A stretch of DNA of 64,000 bases from Aliihoeflea aestuarii. GTDB taxonomy: Bacteria > Pseudomonadota > Alphaproteobacteria > Rhizobiales > Rhizobiaceae. Both the position numbers and the translations under genes were made by a program. Positions 52,235 through 61,090 of this stretch are shown one piece after another. Positions within the stretch are counted from its first letter, which is position 1. The number at the start of each line of letters is the position of its first letter. Where the stretch lies: positions 434,001 through 498,000 of the forward strand of contig NZ_JAAAMK010000003.1 of the NCBI RefSeq assembly GCF_024105665.1, given 5' to 3'. Under the pieces are notes generated by a model. It did not search any database and had not been told where the DNA came from. It saw nothing but the letters and a program-made list of their open reading frames with translations.

Positions 52235-52244
52235 TACGATCGTA
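52235..52244. promoter_or_regulatory. TetR-type operator between the MFS and tetR genes
   Basis: A perfect 10-bp palindrome, TACGATCGTA, next to a TATAAA word (52229-52234) in the 77-bp divergent region. Core and position are as in many TetR operators. Confidence 0.55.
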
Positions 52245-52262
52245 CAGAAAAGGAAGAGCCAA

Positions 52263-52823
52263 ATGTCGGGACGTCCGCGAAGCATCGACAGGGACAAGGT
52301 TCTGGACGCCGCCGAGGCGATCGTCACGAAGTCGGGCGCGGCGGCCTTGAGCTTCGATTCCGTGGCGAAGGAGGCCGGAATCACTAAAAGCGGCGTGCAA
52401 TACTGCTTCGGCACCAAAGACAATCTGATCCGCTCGATGATCGATCGGTGGGGAAAGGCTTTCGATCACGACGTCGCGGCGCGCATAGGGGACGACACGT
52501 CACCCCGGTCGGTCATCCGCGCCCATCTGGAGGCGACGCGCGACACCGATGCGGCCGAGTATTCGCGCTCGGCGGTGATGATGACCGCGCTTTTGCAGCA
52601 TCCCGATCAGGTTTCGGCAGCGCGGGAATGGTACAACAGCCGCTTCGCGCAACTGGACCTGACCGATCAGGCCGACAGGGACGCCGCTCTGGCGCTGCTT
52701 GCCGGCGAGGGGGCATTCATGCTGCGCACATTCGGCCTCGTCGAGATGAGCGACCGGCAATGGGACATATTGTTCGCCGAGTTGCTTCCCCGTGTTCGAG
52801 ACGGACGGTCGGGCGCCCGGTGA
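52263..52823 (+). CDS. TetR family repressor
   Basis: 186 aa. The N-terminal HTH (DKVLDAAEAIVTKSGAAALS, recognition GITKSGVQYCFGTKDNL, about residues 10-55) is of TetR type; the C-terminal ligand domain is variable. The QYCF variant of the HYHF motif is slightly unusual. AAGGAAGAG precedes the ATG. It is divergent from the DHA2 efflux gene and probably represses both genes through the palindrome at 52235, with release by the transported compound. Confidence 0.92.
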   Translation: MSGRPRSIDRDKVLDAAEAIVTKSGAAALSFDSVAKEAGITKSGVQYCFGTKDNLIRSMIDRWGKAFDHDVAARIGDDTSPRSVIRAHLEATRDTDAAEYSRSAVMMTALLQHPDQVSAAREWYNSRFAQLDLTDQADRDAALALLAGEGAFMLRTFGLVEMSDRQWDILFAELLPRVRDGRSGAR

Positions 52824-52884
52824 GGCGCGGCGTTTTTCGTCGCCGGTCACCATGGAAGACGAGCCGCCGCCCGCCCGAGTCCGG

Positions 52885-52913
52885 TTGACAGGCGCGGGCC
52901 TTGTCCGGTAAGA
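52885..52913 (+). promoter_or_regulatory. candidate rpmJ promoter
   Basis: TTGACA (52885-52890), 17-bp spacer, GTAAGA (52908-52913). The -35 is perfect and the -10 is weak but acceptable for a rhizobial housekeeping promoter. It would give a leader of about 80 nt with a GC-rich hairpin. Confidence 0.45.
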
Positions 52914-52999
52914 GCCAGCCAACAAATTCGGGCGCGCCCTGCGGCGCGTCCTTGTCGTTTGGCGCCCGATCAAGGGCAAGAAGAAAAACGGGCAGACCG

Positions 53000-53125
53000 A
53001 TGAAGATCAAGAACTCGCTCAAGGCGCTCAAGGGCCGTCACCGCGAAAACCGCCTCGTGCGCCGCAAGGGCCGCATCTACGTCATCAACAAGTCCAACCC
53101 GCGCTTCAAGGCGCGTCAGGGCTGA
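53000..53125 (+). CDS. rpmJ: 50S ribosomal protein L36
   Basis: 41 aa, strongly basic, [20 protein letters not shown] followed by [21 protein letters not shown]. This is the longer alphaproteobacterial L36 type that lacks the zinc-binding cysteines (C- form). It stands alone rather than in the spc operon, as usual for this form. The ATG at 53000 begins at the family N terminus. Confidence 0.95.
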   Translation: MKIKNSLKALKGRHRENRLVRRKGRIYVINKSNPRFKARQG

Positions 53126-53225
53126 TCGGCAGCGGTCCGGCAAACGCGCGCGGCGCGGTTTGCGGCGGGACTGCGAAAGACGATGGCGGCGGCCGTTCGG
53201 CCGCTTCTCACGGAGTTTTCAGTTT

Positions 53226-53270
53226 GACGTTCCGCATGGCGCGCCTACCATGGCGCGCATGCGGAACGTC
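53226..53270 (+). promoter_or_regulatory. near-perfect hairpin enclosing the start codon of the TPR gene
   Basis: Arms 53226-53245 and 53252-53270 pair over 19 bp with a single bulged G (53238 or 53239) and a 6-nt loop, TACCAT. The loop contributes the first two bases of the ATG at 53250. The next in-frame ATG (53259) is inside the stem. There is no T-run, so it is not a terminator. It should strongly limit ribosome access. Confidence 0.8.
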
Positions 53271-53855
53271 TTGTCATGTGCGGTTGCACTTTCCCTTCTC
53301 GCCGGTATAGCCCATGCCGGCGATGCCGGGTCGCAGGCCGCGCGTCCGGTGGACGAGGCGCAGGACGCTGCGCGGGATGGGGCGCTCGACACGCTCTTCA
53401 CCGAATTGAAGCGCAGCGGAAACGAGCAGGCCGCGGCGCGGATCGCCGCGCGGATCGAGCGCCAGTGGACCCGTTCCGGCAGTCGCTCGATCGACCTGAT
53501 GATGCAATGGTCGGCGAGCGCCATGCAGGCGCGCAAATTCGACGTCGCGCTCGATTTTCTCGATCAGGTCGTCACTTTGTCGCCGGACTATGCGGAAGGC
53601 TGGAACCGGCGCGCGACCGTGCATTTCATGATGGACAATTACGCGATGTCGATGGCCGATATCGACCGCACGCTTCGGCTCGAACCGCGCCATTTCGGCG
53701 CCCTCTCCGGCATGGCGCGGATTCTGGAGCGGGGCGGGCGCAAGGAACGCGCGTTACAGGCCTATGAACGGGTGCTCGAGGTTTATCCCATGATGCGCAG
53801 CGCGCAGGACAAGGTCGGCACGCTGGCCGACGAACTTGCGGGGCAGGGCATCTGA
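53250..53855 (+). CDS. periplasmic TPR protein
   Basis: 201 aa from ATG 53250 (53259 is possible). Signal peptide MRNVLSCAVALSLLAGIAHA, then at least three TPR-like units at about 90-190: FDVALDFLDQVVTLSPDYAE, YAMSMADIDRTLRLEPRHFG and KERALQAYERVLEVYPMMRS. TPRs mediate protein contacts, and the role is unknown. The start codon region is folded into a strong hairpin and no Shine-Dalgarno sequence is evident. It is followed 28 bp later by an alpha/beta hydrolase gene of the same strand. Confidence 0.82.
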   Translation: MARMRNVLSCAVALSLLAGIAHAGDAGSQAARPVDEAQDAARDGALDTLFTELKRSGNEQAAARIAARIERQWTRSGSRSIDLMMQWSASAMQARKFDVALDFLDQVVTLSPDYAEGWNRRATVHFMMDNYAMSMADIDRTLRLEPRHFGALSGMARILERGGRKERALQAYERVLEVYPMMRSAQDKVGTLADELAGQGI

Positions 53856-53883
53856 CGCGATTTCCTTCCGGGGCGGGACCGGC

Positions 53884-54948
53884 ATGAATTTTCTGACCGC
53901 GCTCGCCGTCTTCGTCATCGCCGTGCTGGTTGTTCTGGTCGGCGTCACCCGTGCCGGCGTGTGGCTGATCGAGCGCAAGTTTCCGCCGGTCGGCCTGTTC
54001 ACGACCGTCAACGACACGCGGCTCCACCATGTGCATCTGCCCGCCGGGCCTAATGCGGACCTGCCGCCGGTGGTGTTCATTCATGGCGCCAGCGGCAACT
54101 TTCTCGACACGATGATTCCGGTGCGCGGGCAGCTTGAAGGGCGGGCCGAACTTTTGTTTCTCGACAGGCCGGGCCATGGCTGGTCGCATCGCGGCCCCGG
54201 AAACAACGAGACGCCGGCAGGACAGGCCGCCACGATCGCGGCGCTGATGGACGAGGTGGGGATCGAAAGCGCGATCATCGTCGGCCATTCGTTCGGTGCG
54301 GCGATCACCGCCGCGCTGGCGCTCGATCATCCGCAAAAGGTCGCCGGTCTGGTATTCCTCGCGCCTGCCAGCCATCCCTGGCCGGGCGCCGATACGTCCT
54401 GGTATTACGATTTGACGGCGCGGCCTGTCATCGGGCGGATCTTCTCCGAAACGCTGACGCTGCCGGTCGGATGGACGCGCATGGGCGCGGCGTCGGCCTG
54501 CGTGTTCTCGCCGAACCGGCTTTCGCAGACCTATCTCGACGATGCGGGGATCCCGCTCGTCCTGCGGCCCTCGTCCTTCCGGGCGAACGCCGTCGACGTC
54601 GCCGGCCTTTACGAACAGACGCTCATCCTTTCCCCGCGCTACCGCGAGATCGCCGCGCCGACGATCGTGATTTCGGGGGACCGCGACACGGTCGTCTACG
54701 AGGAAATCCATGCCGCGGGCCTGATCCGGGACATTCCGGGAGCCGAGGGCGTGTGGGTGCGCAATATGGGGCACAAGCCCGACTGGGTGGCGCCGGACCT
54801 GACGATCGCCGCGATCGAAAGGGTCGGCGGCGGCGATGTCGATGTCGAGGCTCTGTCGCTTATCGTTCAGGACCGCATCGCAGGCGACGCGTTCAACGTC
54901 GAGACATGCGCGCAGCCGTCATCCCCGCAGGCAGCGCCCGCCCCTTAA
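53884..54948 (+). CDS. membrane-anchored alpha/beta hydrolase
   Basis: 354 aa from the ATG at 53884. An N-terminal membrane anchor (ALAVFVIAVLVVLVGVTRAGV, about 5-25) precedes an alpha/beta-hydrolase domain. The oxyanion region VVFIHGASGNF, nucleophile elbow GHSFGA, acid in SGDRDTVV and catalytic His in NMGHKPD are all in order. The substrate is unknown. A longer form starting inside the TPR gene is possible but begins before the anchor. It may be co-transcribed with the TPR gene. Confidence 0.88.
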   Translation: MNFLTALAVFVIAVLVVLVGVTRAGVWLIERKFPPVGLFTTVNDTRLHHVHLPAGPNADLPPVVFIHGASGNFLDTMIPVRGQLEGRAELLFLDRPGHGWSHRGPGNNETPAGQAATIAALMDEVGIESAIIVGHSFGAAITAALALDHPQKVAGLVFLAPASHPWPGADTSWYYDLTARPVIGRIFSETLTLPVGWTRMGAASACVFSPNRLSQTYLDDAGIPLVLRPSSFRANAVDVAGLYEQTLILSPRYREIAAPTIVISGDRDTVVYEEIHAAGLIRDIPGAEGVWVRNMGHKPDWVAPDLTIAAIERVGGGDVDVEALSLIVQDRIAGDAFNVETCAQPSSPQAAPAP

Positions 54949-54988
54949 CTGTTTTTTCTGGCTTTCCGGTCCAGCGTAGGCAAGAACG

Positions 54989-57139
54989 ATGTCCGCAGGC
55001 AGTCGAGAAGCCGGCCTGCCGGGCAGATCAACGGTGATGATGACCGAGAAAGACGAAGACGATCTGGCACGCAAGGACGTCTGGCTACGCGCACTGGAGC
55101 GGGCCGGGCTTGGTGTGTGGGACTTAAATGTCGAAGCGGGCACCTGCTACTATTCGCCCGGATGGGCCAGGATGCTCGGCTTCGAACTGAACGAACTTCC
55201 AGCCGATGCGGATTTCTGGCTGACGCTGCTCCATCCCGACGATCGGGAAGCTGCCATCGCCAGCGGCGAGCGCCACATGGCGGGCCAGTCCGAACGCATC
55301 GAAACCGAAATGCGGCTGCGCCACAAGGACGGTCGCTGGATCTGGGTGCTGGATCGCGGCGGTATCGTCGAACGCAATGCGGCGGGCGAGCCGTTGCGGC
55401 TTTTGGGTGTCCAGACCGATATCACGCGACGCAAGGGCGCTGAGGACCGGCTCATCCAGCTCAATGCACGGTTCCGGCTTGCGCTGGAGGCGAGCGGCAC
55501 GGGCATGTGGCATCACGACGTCATCACGCAGACAAGTTTCTGGGATGGACGCACGCACGAAATATTCGGACTGCCGGCCATTCCAGGCGACGTTCCCACA
55601 GGCCTGTGGACGTCCCTGCTGCATCCTGAGGACCGAGAAAACGCGGTTCGCGAGCATCTGATGCCGCAGGAAACCGGCAGGACACTCAGATTGCGCTACC
55701 GGATCGTGCGCAATGGCGGGCTTGTCCGCCATATCGAGACGCTGACACGTTTCGTGCCCGAATTCGGCGAGGCCGGCCAGTTCGTCGGCACCGTGCGGGA
55801 CGTGACCGAGGCGTGGCTGCACGAGGAAAGCCTGGCCTATGCCGCGCGCCACGACACGCTGACGGGTCTTCTCAATCGCGCCGCCTTCGACGAGGAACTG
55901 AACGCGGCGATCGAGACCGCGCAGGAGCGTCCGTTCGCGGTCTATTATCTGGACCTCGATTATTTCAAGGCCCTGAACGACGTGGCCGGGCACGCGGCGG
56001 GCGACCGTGCGCTCAGTGCGATCGGCACGATCATTACAGATGTGCTTGCCCCCGCTTCCGTCGCCGCCCGGCTCGGCGGCGACGAGTTCGCGATCATCGC
56101 ACCGCTCGTCGCGGGCGGCGGCCCCGAAGCGCTTGGCGAACGAATCCTGGCACGCATCGCCGAAGAGGATTTCGGCGAGCCGACCGGTGCGGCGAAGCTC
56201 GGCGCGAGCATCGGCCACGCGGTCATCATGGACAGCACGATCAAGCCGGCCGACGCGCTCGCGCGGGCCGACGACGCGTGCTACGCGGCCAAGGCGTCCG
56301 GGCGTAACCGCTGCGTCGCATTCGGTGAAGGCGCATCCGGCCTGACCTCGGGACTGACGGCGGCGCGTATGGTTTCGGAAGCCGTCGACGCGATGGAAGA
56401 CCAGCGCCTGAAGCTTTATGCGCAGCAGATCCACATTCTCGGCGAGCCCTGGAGCCGATCGCGCAGATGCGAGGTGCTGACGCGGCTCGAAGGAAGGGAC
56501 GGACGGCTGATCCCGCCCGGCGCGTTCATTCCGGCAGCCGAGCGGTTCGGTATGGCCGCGCGGCTCGACCGCTGGATCATCCGCAGCGCGCTCAATCGCT
56601 TCGGCCATGTGATGAACGGGCCGGCGGGCCTCGTGCTGGGCTTCAACCTGTCCGCGCAGACGCTGAGCGATCCGGGTCTTTGGGATTTCATCGATCACGA
56701 GGCGACCGCCGCGAAGGCGGAGCATACCAACATCGTTTTCGAGATAACCGAGACGGCGGCGGTGACCAATTTCGCGGCCGCCGAACGCTTCGTCCACGCG
56801 GCGCGCGAGCGCGGCTGCCGCGTCAGCCTCGACGATTTCGGATCGGGATTGAGTTCGTTCGACTATCTGCGGCGCTTTCCCGTCGACAGCATCAAGATCA
56901 ATGGCGACTTCATCGAGGATCTGGCGGGTTCGGCCTTCGATCAGGCGATCGTCCGATCAATCCGCGACGTTGCCCACGCGGCGGGCCTCAACGTCGTGGC
57001 CGAAAAGATCGAGAACGAAAAGACGCTGACGCTGCTCGCCGATCTCGGCATCGCGTTCGGGCAGGGATTTTTCCTGCATCGCCCCGAACCGCTGGAAGAA
57101 ATCGTCTCCCGTTTCCACGGTATCGCGGCGAAAGGCTGA
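54989..57139 (+). CDS. PAS-PAS-GGDEF-EAL cyclic-di-GMP enzyme
   Basis: 716 aa cytosolic protein. PAS 1 about 30-147 and PAS 2 about 160-277 (each with LHPxDRE and ending in DVT/DIT), GGDEF about 285-445 with an intact GGDEF at 363-367 but no RxxD inhibitory site, and EAL about 465-712. The EAL motif reads EVL (495-497); other catalytic residues (NLS, ETE, DDFG, K in IKI, final E and Q) look present. It could make and break c-di-GMP. Start 54989; 55037 and 55040 are alternatives. Confidence 0.9.
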   Translation: MSAGSREAGLPGRSTVMMTEKDEDDLARKDVWLRALERAGLGVWDLNVEAGTCYYSPGWARMLGFELNELPADADFWLTLLHPDDREAAIASGERHMAGQSERIETEMRLRHKDGRWIWVLDRGGIVERNAAGEPLRLLGVQTDITRRKGAEDRLIQLNARFRLALEASGTGMWHHDVITQTSFWDGRTHEIFGLPAIPGDVPTGLWTSLLHPEDRENAVREHLMPQETGRTLRLRYRIVRNGGLVRHIETLTRFVPEFGEAGQFVGTVRDVTEAWLHEESLAYAARHDTLTGLLNRAAFDEELNAAIETAQERPFAVYYLDLDYFKALNDVAGHAAGDRALSAIGTIITDVLAPASVAARLGGDEFAIIAPLVAGGGPEALGERILARIAEEDFGEPTGAAKLGASIGHAVIMDSTIKPADALARADDACYAAKASGRNRCVAFGEGASGLTSGLTAARMVSEAVDAMEDQRLKLYAQQIHILGEPWSRSRRCEVLTRLEGRDGRLIPPGAFIPAAERFGMAARLDRWIIRSALNRFGHVMNGPAGLVLGFNLSAQTLSDPGLWDFIDHEATAAKAEHTNIVFEITETAAVTNFAAAERFVHAARERGCRVSLDDFGSGLSSFDYLRRFPVDSIKINGDFIEDLAGSAFDQAIVRSIRDVAHAAGLNVVAEKIENEKTLTLLADLGIAFGQGFFLHRPEPLEEIVSRFHGIAAKG

Positions 57140-57298
57140 GCCCGGTTTACCGGTGCGTCTTGAAAAAGAGGCGCAGACTCCCCATTATGGTTGCCGTCCC
57201 GTTGGTCCGGGCCCCTCTGGCAAGAGCGCCGGCTCTCTTGTGATGTCGGACCGTTATCCCCGATATCGTGTGCCGGCCGTGAGAGGGATATTCTTCCG

Positions 57299-58321
57299 AT
57301 GGAATTTGCGTTTCTTTTTGCCGACTGGCTCGGCAAGCCCGCCTGGATGTGGCTCGGCTTCATCACCGTCGTCATCGCGCTGCTCGTCTTCGACCTCGGC
57401 GTTCTCCACAAGGAGGACCGCGAGATCGGCGTGAAGGAAAGCTTCGCGCTGTCCGGCTTCTATATCGCGCTCGGCCTTGCCTTCGGCGGCTTCGTGTGGT
57501 GGCAGCTCGGCGAGGAACCGGCACTCAACTACGTCACGGGTTTCCTCGTCGAAAAGACGCTGGCGATGGACAACGTCTTCGTCATCGCGCTGATCTTTTC
57601 CTATTTCGCGGTGCCGCGCATCTACCAGTACCGCGTGCTGTTCTGGGGTATCCTCGGCGTCATCCTCCTGCGCGGCATCATGATCGGCGCGGGCGCGGCG
57701 ATCGTCACCAATTTCGAGTGGGTGCTCTATATCTTCGCCGGCTTCCTGATCATCACCGGCATCAAGATGCTGTTTTCCTCCGACGAGGAAAAGCCGATCG
57801 GCGACAATCCGCTGATCCGGTTCATGCGTCGGCGCTTCCGCGTCACCGAGGATTTCCACGGCTCGCGCTTCACCGTGCGGTTGCCTGACCCGAAAACGGG
57901 CAAGGAAGTGCTCTACATCACGCCGCTTTTGATGGCGCTGGTTCTGATCGAGATCGCAGACGTGATCTTCGCAGTCGATTCGGTGCCGGCGATCTTCGCC
58001 ATCACGACCGACCCCTATATCGTCTACACGTCGAACATCTTCGCCATTCTGGGCCTGCGCGCGCTCTATTTCGCCCTGTCGGCGATGGCGCACCGCTTCG
58101 TCTATCTGAAATACGCGCTGTCGGCCGTACTGATCTTCATCGGAGGCAAGGTGTTCGCTGCCGGCATCATGGGCATCGAGAAAATCCCGCCGACCATCTC
58201 GCTCGGCGTGACCTTCGCGATCCTCGCCATCGGCGTCATCGCCTCGCTGTTCGCCACGCGCGGCGACGAGCCCGATCCGGTCGAGGCGCAGAAGAAAGCG
58301 CTGCCGATCGAGGAGCGGTGA
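57299..58321 (+). CDS. TerC family membrane protein (Alx-like)
   Basis: 340 aa with about 8-9 membrane segments. The family core EKTLAMDNVFVIALIFSYF and IEIADVIFAVDSVPAIFAIT are both present and carry the acidic residues thought to bind metal. TerC/Alx proteins are linked to manganese export, pH response and tellurite resistance. The ATG at 57299 has GAGAGGGA upstream; the frame extends further but without resemblance. A strong terminator follows. No yybP-ykoY riboswitch was recognised in the leader. Confidence 0.9.
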   Translation: MEFAFLFADWLGKPAWMWLGFITVVIALLVFDLGVLHKEDREIGVKESFALSGFYIALGLAFGGFVWWQLGEEPALNYVTGFLVEKTLAMDNVFVIALIFSYFAVPRIYQYRVLFWGILGVILLRGIMIGAGAAIVTNFEWVLYIFAGFLIITGIKMLFSSDEEKPIGDNPLIRFMRRRFRVTEDFHGSRFTVRLPDPKTGKEVLYITPLLMALVLIEIADVIFAVDSVPAIFAITTDPYIVYTSNIFAILGLRALYFALSAMAHRFVYLKYALSAVLIFIGGKVFAAGIMGIEKIPPTISLGVTFAILAIGVIASLFATRGDEPDPVEAQKKALPIEER

Positions 58322-58350
58322 CGCCGGCAACTTCATCGTCGATCCTTTGC

Positions 58351-58380
58351 AACGAGGCGTCCGTTATGGACGCCTCGTTT
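58351..58380 (+). terminator. terminator of the terC-like gene
   Basis: Stem AACGAGGCGTCC (58351-58362) and GGACGCCTCGTT (58368-58379), GTTAT loop, followed by TTTTCGTTTT. Confidence 0.92.
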
Positions 58381-58429
58381 TCGTTTTGGGGGAGAGGTCG
58401 GATTTTCATGACTTATCCATTGCCGTTCG

Positions 58430-58452
58430 ATTTCGTTATGTTATTACGTTTC
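58430..58452 (+). promoter_or_regulatory. Zur-box-like site upstream of the aztD-like gene
   Basis: Read on the minus strand, the site has the half GAAACGTAAT and, around a centre, ATAAC, approximating the Zur motif GAAATGTTAT-N-ATAACATTTC. One half matches 8 of 10, the other only its inner 5 bases. It ends 22 bp before the start codon. Confidence 0.35.
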
Positions 58453-58474
58453 TGTTCAATCAACGGAGCAGTCC

Positions 58475-59713
58475 ATGATTTCCCTTTCTCGTTCCACACG
58501 GGCACTCGGCCTTTGCGCAGCCGTCGGCGCGCTTGCCTTTGGCACCGGTCATTCCATTCCGGCCATGGCGGATGACGCGCATGAAGCGCATTACCGGCTG
58601 TTCGTCGGCGACCATGCGGACGGTGTCGTGCGTGCCTTCGACATTCATGACGGCGCCGCCGCCGGAACCTTCGAAATCGACCAGACGCCGGCGCTGACGC
58701 GAAGCGAAAGCGGCCGCACCCTCTTCGCCGTTCAGGGCGATACCGGAAAGGTGGCGGTGATCAGCACGGGGATTTCCTTCGAGGACCATGGCGACCATGC
58801 CGACCTGAAGGTCGAGGACGCCGCGCTGCTCGATGTCGCGATCGAGGGTGTGAAACCCGCGCATGTGGTGGAAGGATCGGGACGGATCGCGCTGTTCGAC
58901 GACGGATCGGGCGACGTTTCGCTTTTTGCCGAGAGCGGGGTGCTGGACGGCAATTTCGAGCCGCGTATCCTCAAGCCGGGGGCCGCGCATCACGGCCTTG
59001 CCGCGCCGATGGGCGATCATCTCGTCGTGTCGGTGCCGCACGAAAACGCCGACGAGCCGCGTGTGGGGCTGAAGGTCGTCGACGCGGACGGCGATCAGGT
59101 CGGCGAGGTGGTGTCGTGCCCCGGTGTCCACGGCCAGGCGCAGTCGGCGCGCCTTTTCGCGTTCGGCTGCCGCGACGGGATCGTCATCGCCTCGCCGGGA
59201 ACGGGCGGCGAAGCTCCGACGCTTCGGCACGTTCCAACCGCCGATCTTGGCGAAGGCAACGTCTCGACGCTGAAGGGCGGCACAGCGATGACCTATTTCC
59301 TCGGCAATTACGGCCCGTCATCCGTGGTCGTCATCGAGCCCGGTGACGAGACGGGGTTCACGAAGATCGACCTGCCGACCCGCCGCGTCGATTTCGCGCT
59401 CGACCCGGCGCTGCCACGCAATGCCTATGTCCTGACCGAGGACGGCCAGCTTCATCTCATCGACATCGTCGCGGGCACGATTGCGCAAAGCGCGGCGGTG
59501 ACGGAGCCCTATTCGATGGATGGCCACTGGCGCGACCCGCGCCCGCGTCTGGCCGTTGCCGGCGACAGGATCGCGCTGACCGATCCGCGCGAAGGCGTCG
59601 TCCGGCTGATTTCGACCGAGACGCTGGAAGAGACCGGCACGATCGAAATCGAGGGCACGCCCTATACGATCGTCACGGTCGGCGGCTCGGGCGCGGTTCA
59701 CGACCACGAGTGA
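58475..59713 (+). CDS. aztD: AztD-like periplasmic zinc metallochaperone
   Basis: 412 aa secreted beta-propeller-like protein. Signal peptide about 1-32 (cleavage after AMA), then DDAHEAHYRLFVGDHADGVV with clustered His/Asp, repeated blades, and a His-containing C terminus (VHDHE). The pattern matches AztD, which hands zinc to the substrate-binding protein AztC. No aztABC genes are adjacent, so it is an orphan here. GGAG precedes the ATG. A Zur-like site lies upstream. Confidence 0.78.
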   Translation: MISLSRSTRALGLCAAVGALAFGTGHSIPAMADDAHEAHYRLFVGDHADGVVRAFDIHDGAAAGTFEIDQTPALTRSESGRTLFAVQGDTGKVAVISTGISFEDHGDHADLKVEDAALLDVAIEGVKPAHVVEGSGRIALFDDGSGDVSLFAESGVLDGNFEPRILKPGAAHHGLAAPMGDHLVVSVPHENADEPRVGLKVVDADGDQVGEVVSCPGVHGQAQSARLFAFGCRDGIVIASPGTGGEAPTLRHVPTADLGEGNVSTLKGGTAMTYFLGNYGPSSVVVIEPGDETGFTKIDLPTRRVDFALDPALPRNAYVLTEDGQLHLIDIVAGTIAQSAAVTEPYSMDGHWRDPRPRLAVAGDRIALTDPREGVVRLISTETLEETGTIEIEGTPYTIVTVGGSGAVHDHE

Positions 59714-59719
59714 ACGAGG

Positions 59720-59748
59720 GGGCGGCCCGCGCCCGACGCGGGCCGCCC
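59720..59748. terminator. strong GC hairpin after aztD
   Basis: A perfect 12-bp stem, GGGCGGCCCGCG and CGCGGGCCGCCC, with a 5-nt loop, 7 bp after the stop. It lacks a T-run, so it may be a 3' stabiliser or a Rho-aided terminator. Confidence 0.55.
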
Positions 59749-59810
59749 GGCAATTCCACTTTCCGGTTCGATGGACTAGCATGTAGCCAACGCATCGAAA
59801 GGTGGACGGC

Positions 59811-60716
59811 ATGCCCTCGAAAAAGACCAGCTATGGCCGCGAAAAGATGAAGCCTGTCGATCTCAGGATCGACGGGCGGAAGCGCAGCTTCGACATCGAA
59901 GACCCGAAACTGCCGGACTGGATCTCATCGGAGGCGCTCGGCTCGGGCGACTATCCCTATTCCGAAAAGATGGCGAGGAAAGCGTACAAGGCCGAACTGG
60001 AGGCGCTACAGGAGGAGTTGGTCAAGCTGCAATACTGGCTGCAGGCCAAGGGCGAACGGGTGATGGCGCTGTTCGAGGGGCGGGATGCGGCCGGCAAGGG
60101 CGGCACGATCTTCGTCCTGCGCCAATACATGAACCCGCGCTCGGCCCGCAACGTCGCCCTGCCCAAACCGACGGAGAGCGAGCGCGGGCAGTGGTATTTC
60201 CAGCGCTATGTCGCGCATTTTCCCACCAGCGGCGAATTCGTCACCTTCGATCGCTCCTGGTACAATCGCGGCGTGGTCGAGCCCGTGATGGGTTTTTGCA
60301 CGCCGGAGCAGCACGAGACCTTTCTGGAGGACGCGCCGAGTTTCGAGCGGCTGATCGTCGACGAGGGCATCCACATCTTCAAGTTCTGGCTCAATATCGG
60401 CCGGGAAATGCAGCTCAAGCGCTTTCATGACCGGTTGCACGATCCGCTCAAGACCTGGAAATTCTCGCCCATCGATGTGCAGGGCATGACCAGATGGGAC
60501 GACTACACAGAAGCCCGCAGCCGGATGATCGAGCGCACGCACAGCCCTCACGCGCCGTGGACGATCGTTCGCGCCAACGACAAGAGGCGCGCGCGACTGG
60601 CGGTGATGCGCCACATTCTCGGCCGTTTCGACTATGAGGGTAAGGACAGCCATAAGGTGGCCGCGCCGGACCCGATGATCCTCGGGCAGGGGCCGGACTT
60701 TCTCAACGCGGGTTGA
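59811..60716 (+). CDS. ppk2: polyphosphate kinase 2
   Basis: 301 aa class I PPK2 that phosphorylates nucleoside diphosphates using polyphosphate. Walker [12 protein letters not shown] at 89-99, the second motif FDRSWYNRG about 146-154, and WKFSPIDVQ further on. The single-domain size fits. The ATG at 59811 follows AGGTGG; a GTG 9 bp upstream is less likely. There is no ppk1 or ppx nearby. Confidence 0.94.
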   Translation: MPSKKTSYGREKMKPVDLRIDGRKRSFDIEDPKLPDWISSEALGSGDYPYSEKMARKAYKAELEALQEELVKLQYWLQAKGERVMALFEGRDAAGKGGTIFVLRQYMNPRSARNVALPKPTESERGQWYFQRYVAHFPTSGEFVTFDRSWYNRGVVEPVMGFCTPEQHETFLEDAPSFERLIVDEGIHIFKFWLNIGREMQLKRFHDRLHDPLKTWKFSPIDVQGMTRWDDYTEARSRMIERTHSPHAPWTIVRANDKRRARLAVMRHILGRFDYEGKDSHKVAAPDPMILGQGPDFLNAG

Positions 60717-60727
60717 CGATTAACGGC

Positions 60728-61069
60728 TCAACCGTCCGTGCAGGCGAAAGGCAGGAAGGTGCTGGCCGTGCCGGCGTTCATGGCGAGGATCGTCAATATG
60801 TTCGCGATTTCGAGATCGGCCTGCGTGCGCGGGCAGACCGGCATGCGCTCGGTGCATCCTTTGGCTATGAACGCATCGTTCTCTTCGATGAACGACCTGC
60901 TCAATCCGTCCTCGCGGTCGCGCCGCGCATCACGCAACGCGTCCGCATAGACGCGGCATTTCGTGACCTGCCATTGGGTGGGCGCGGGCTCCTGGCCCGT
61001 AGCCGGCATGGCGGAGGAAAGGCATGCGAGGAGGACGACAAGCGCCCTGATCCATGACGGGTCCGGCAT
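60728..61069 (-). CDS. small secreted hypothetical protein
   Basis: 113 aa with a signal peptide (IRALVVLLACLSSAMPATG, cleavage near 25). The mature part has three Cys (CRVY, KGCTE, MPVCPRT) and a fourth near the end (FACTDG), so two disulfides are likely, and a helical region RTQADLEIANILTILAMNAG. I do not recognise the family. The ribosome binding site is weak. It lies just downstream of gapR on the same strand, 21 bp away. Confidence 0.65.
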   Translation of the reverse strand: MPDPSWIRALVVLLACLSSAMPATGQEPAPTQWQVTKCRVYADALRDARRDREDGLSRSFIEENDAFIAKGCTERMPVCPRTQADLEIANILTILAMNAGTASTFLPFACTDG

Positions 61070-61090
61070 GTCGTTCGGGAGCCGGTCGGC

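Noticed and set aside
57140-57298. Possible yybP-ykoY (manganese) riboswitch before the TerC-like gene
   Set aside because: The conserved GGGGAGUA and CUGAGA-type loops could not be located in the leader.
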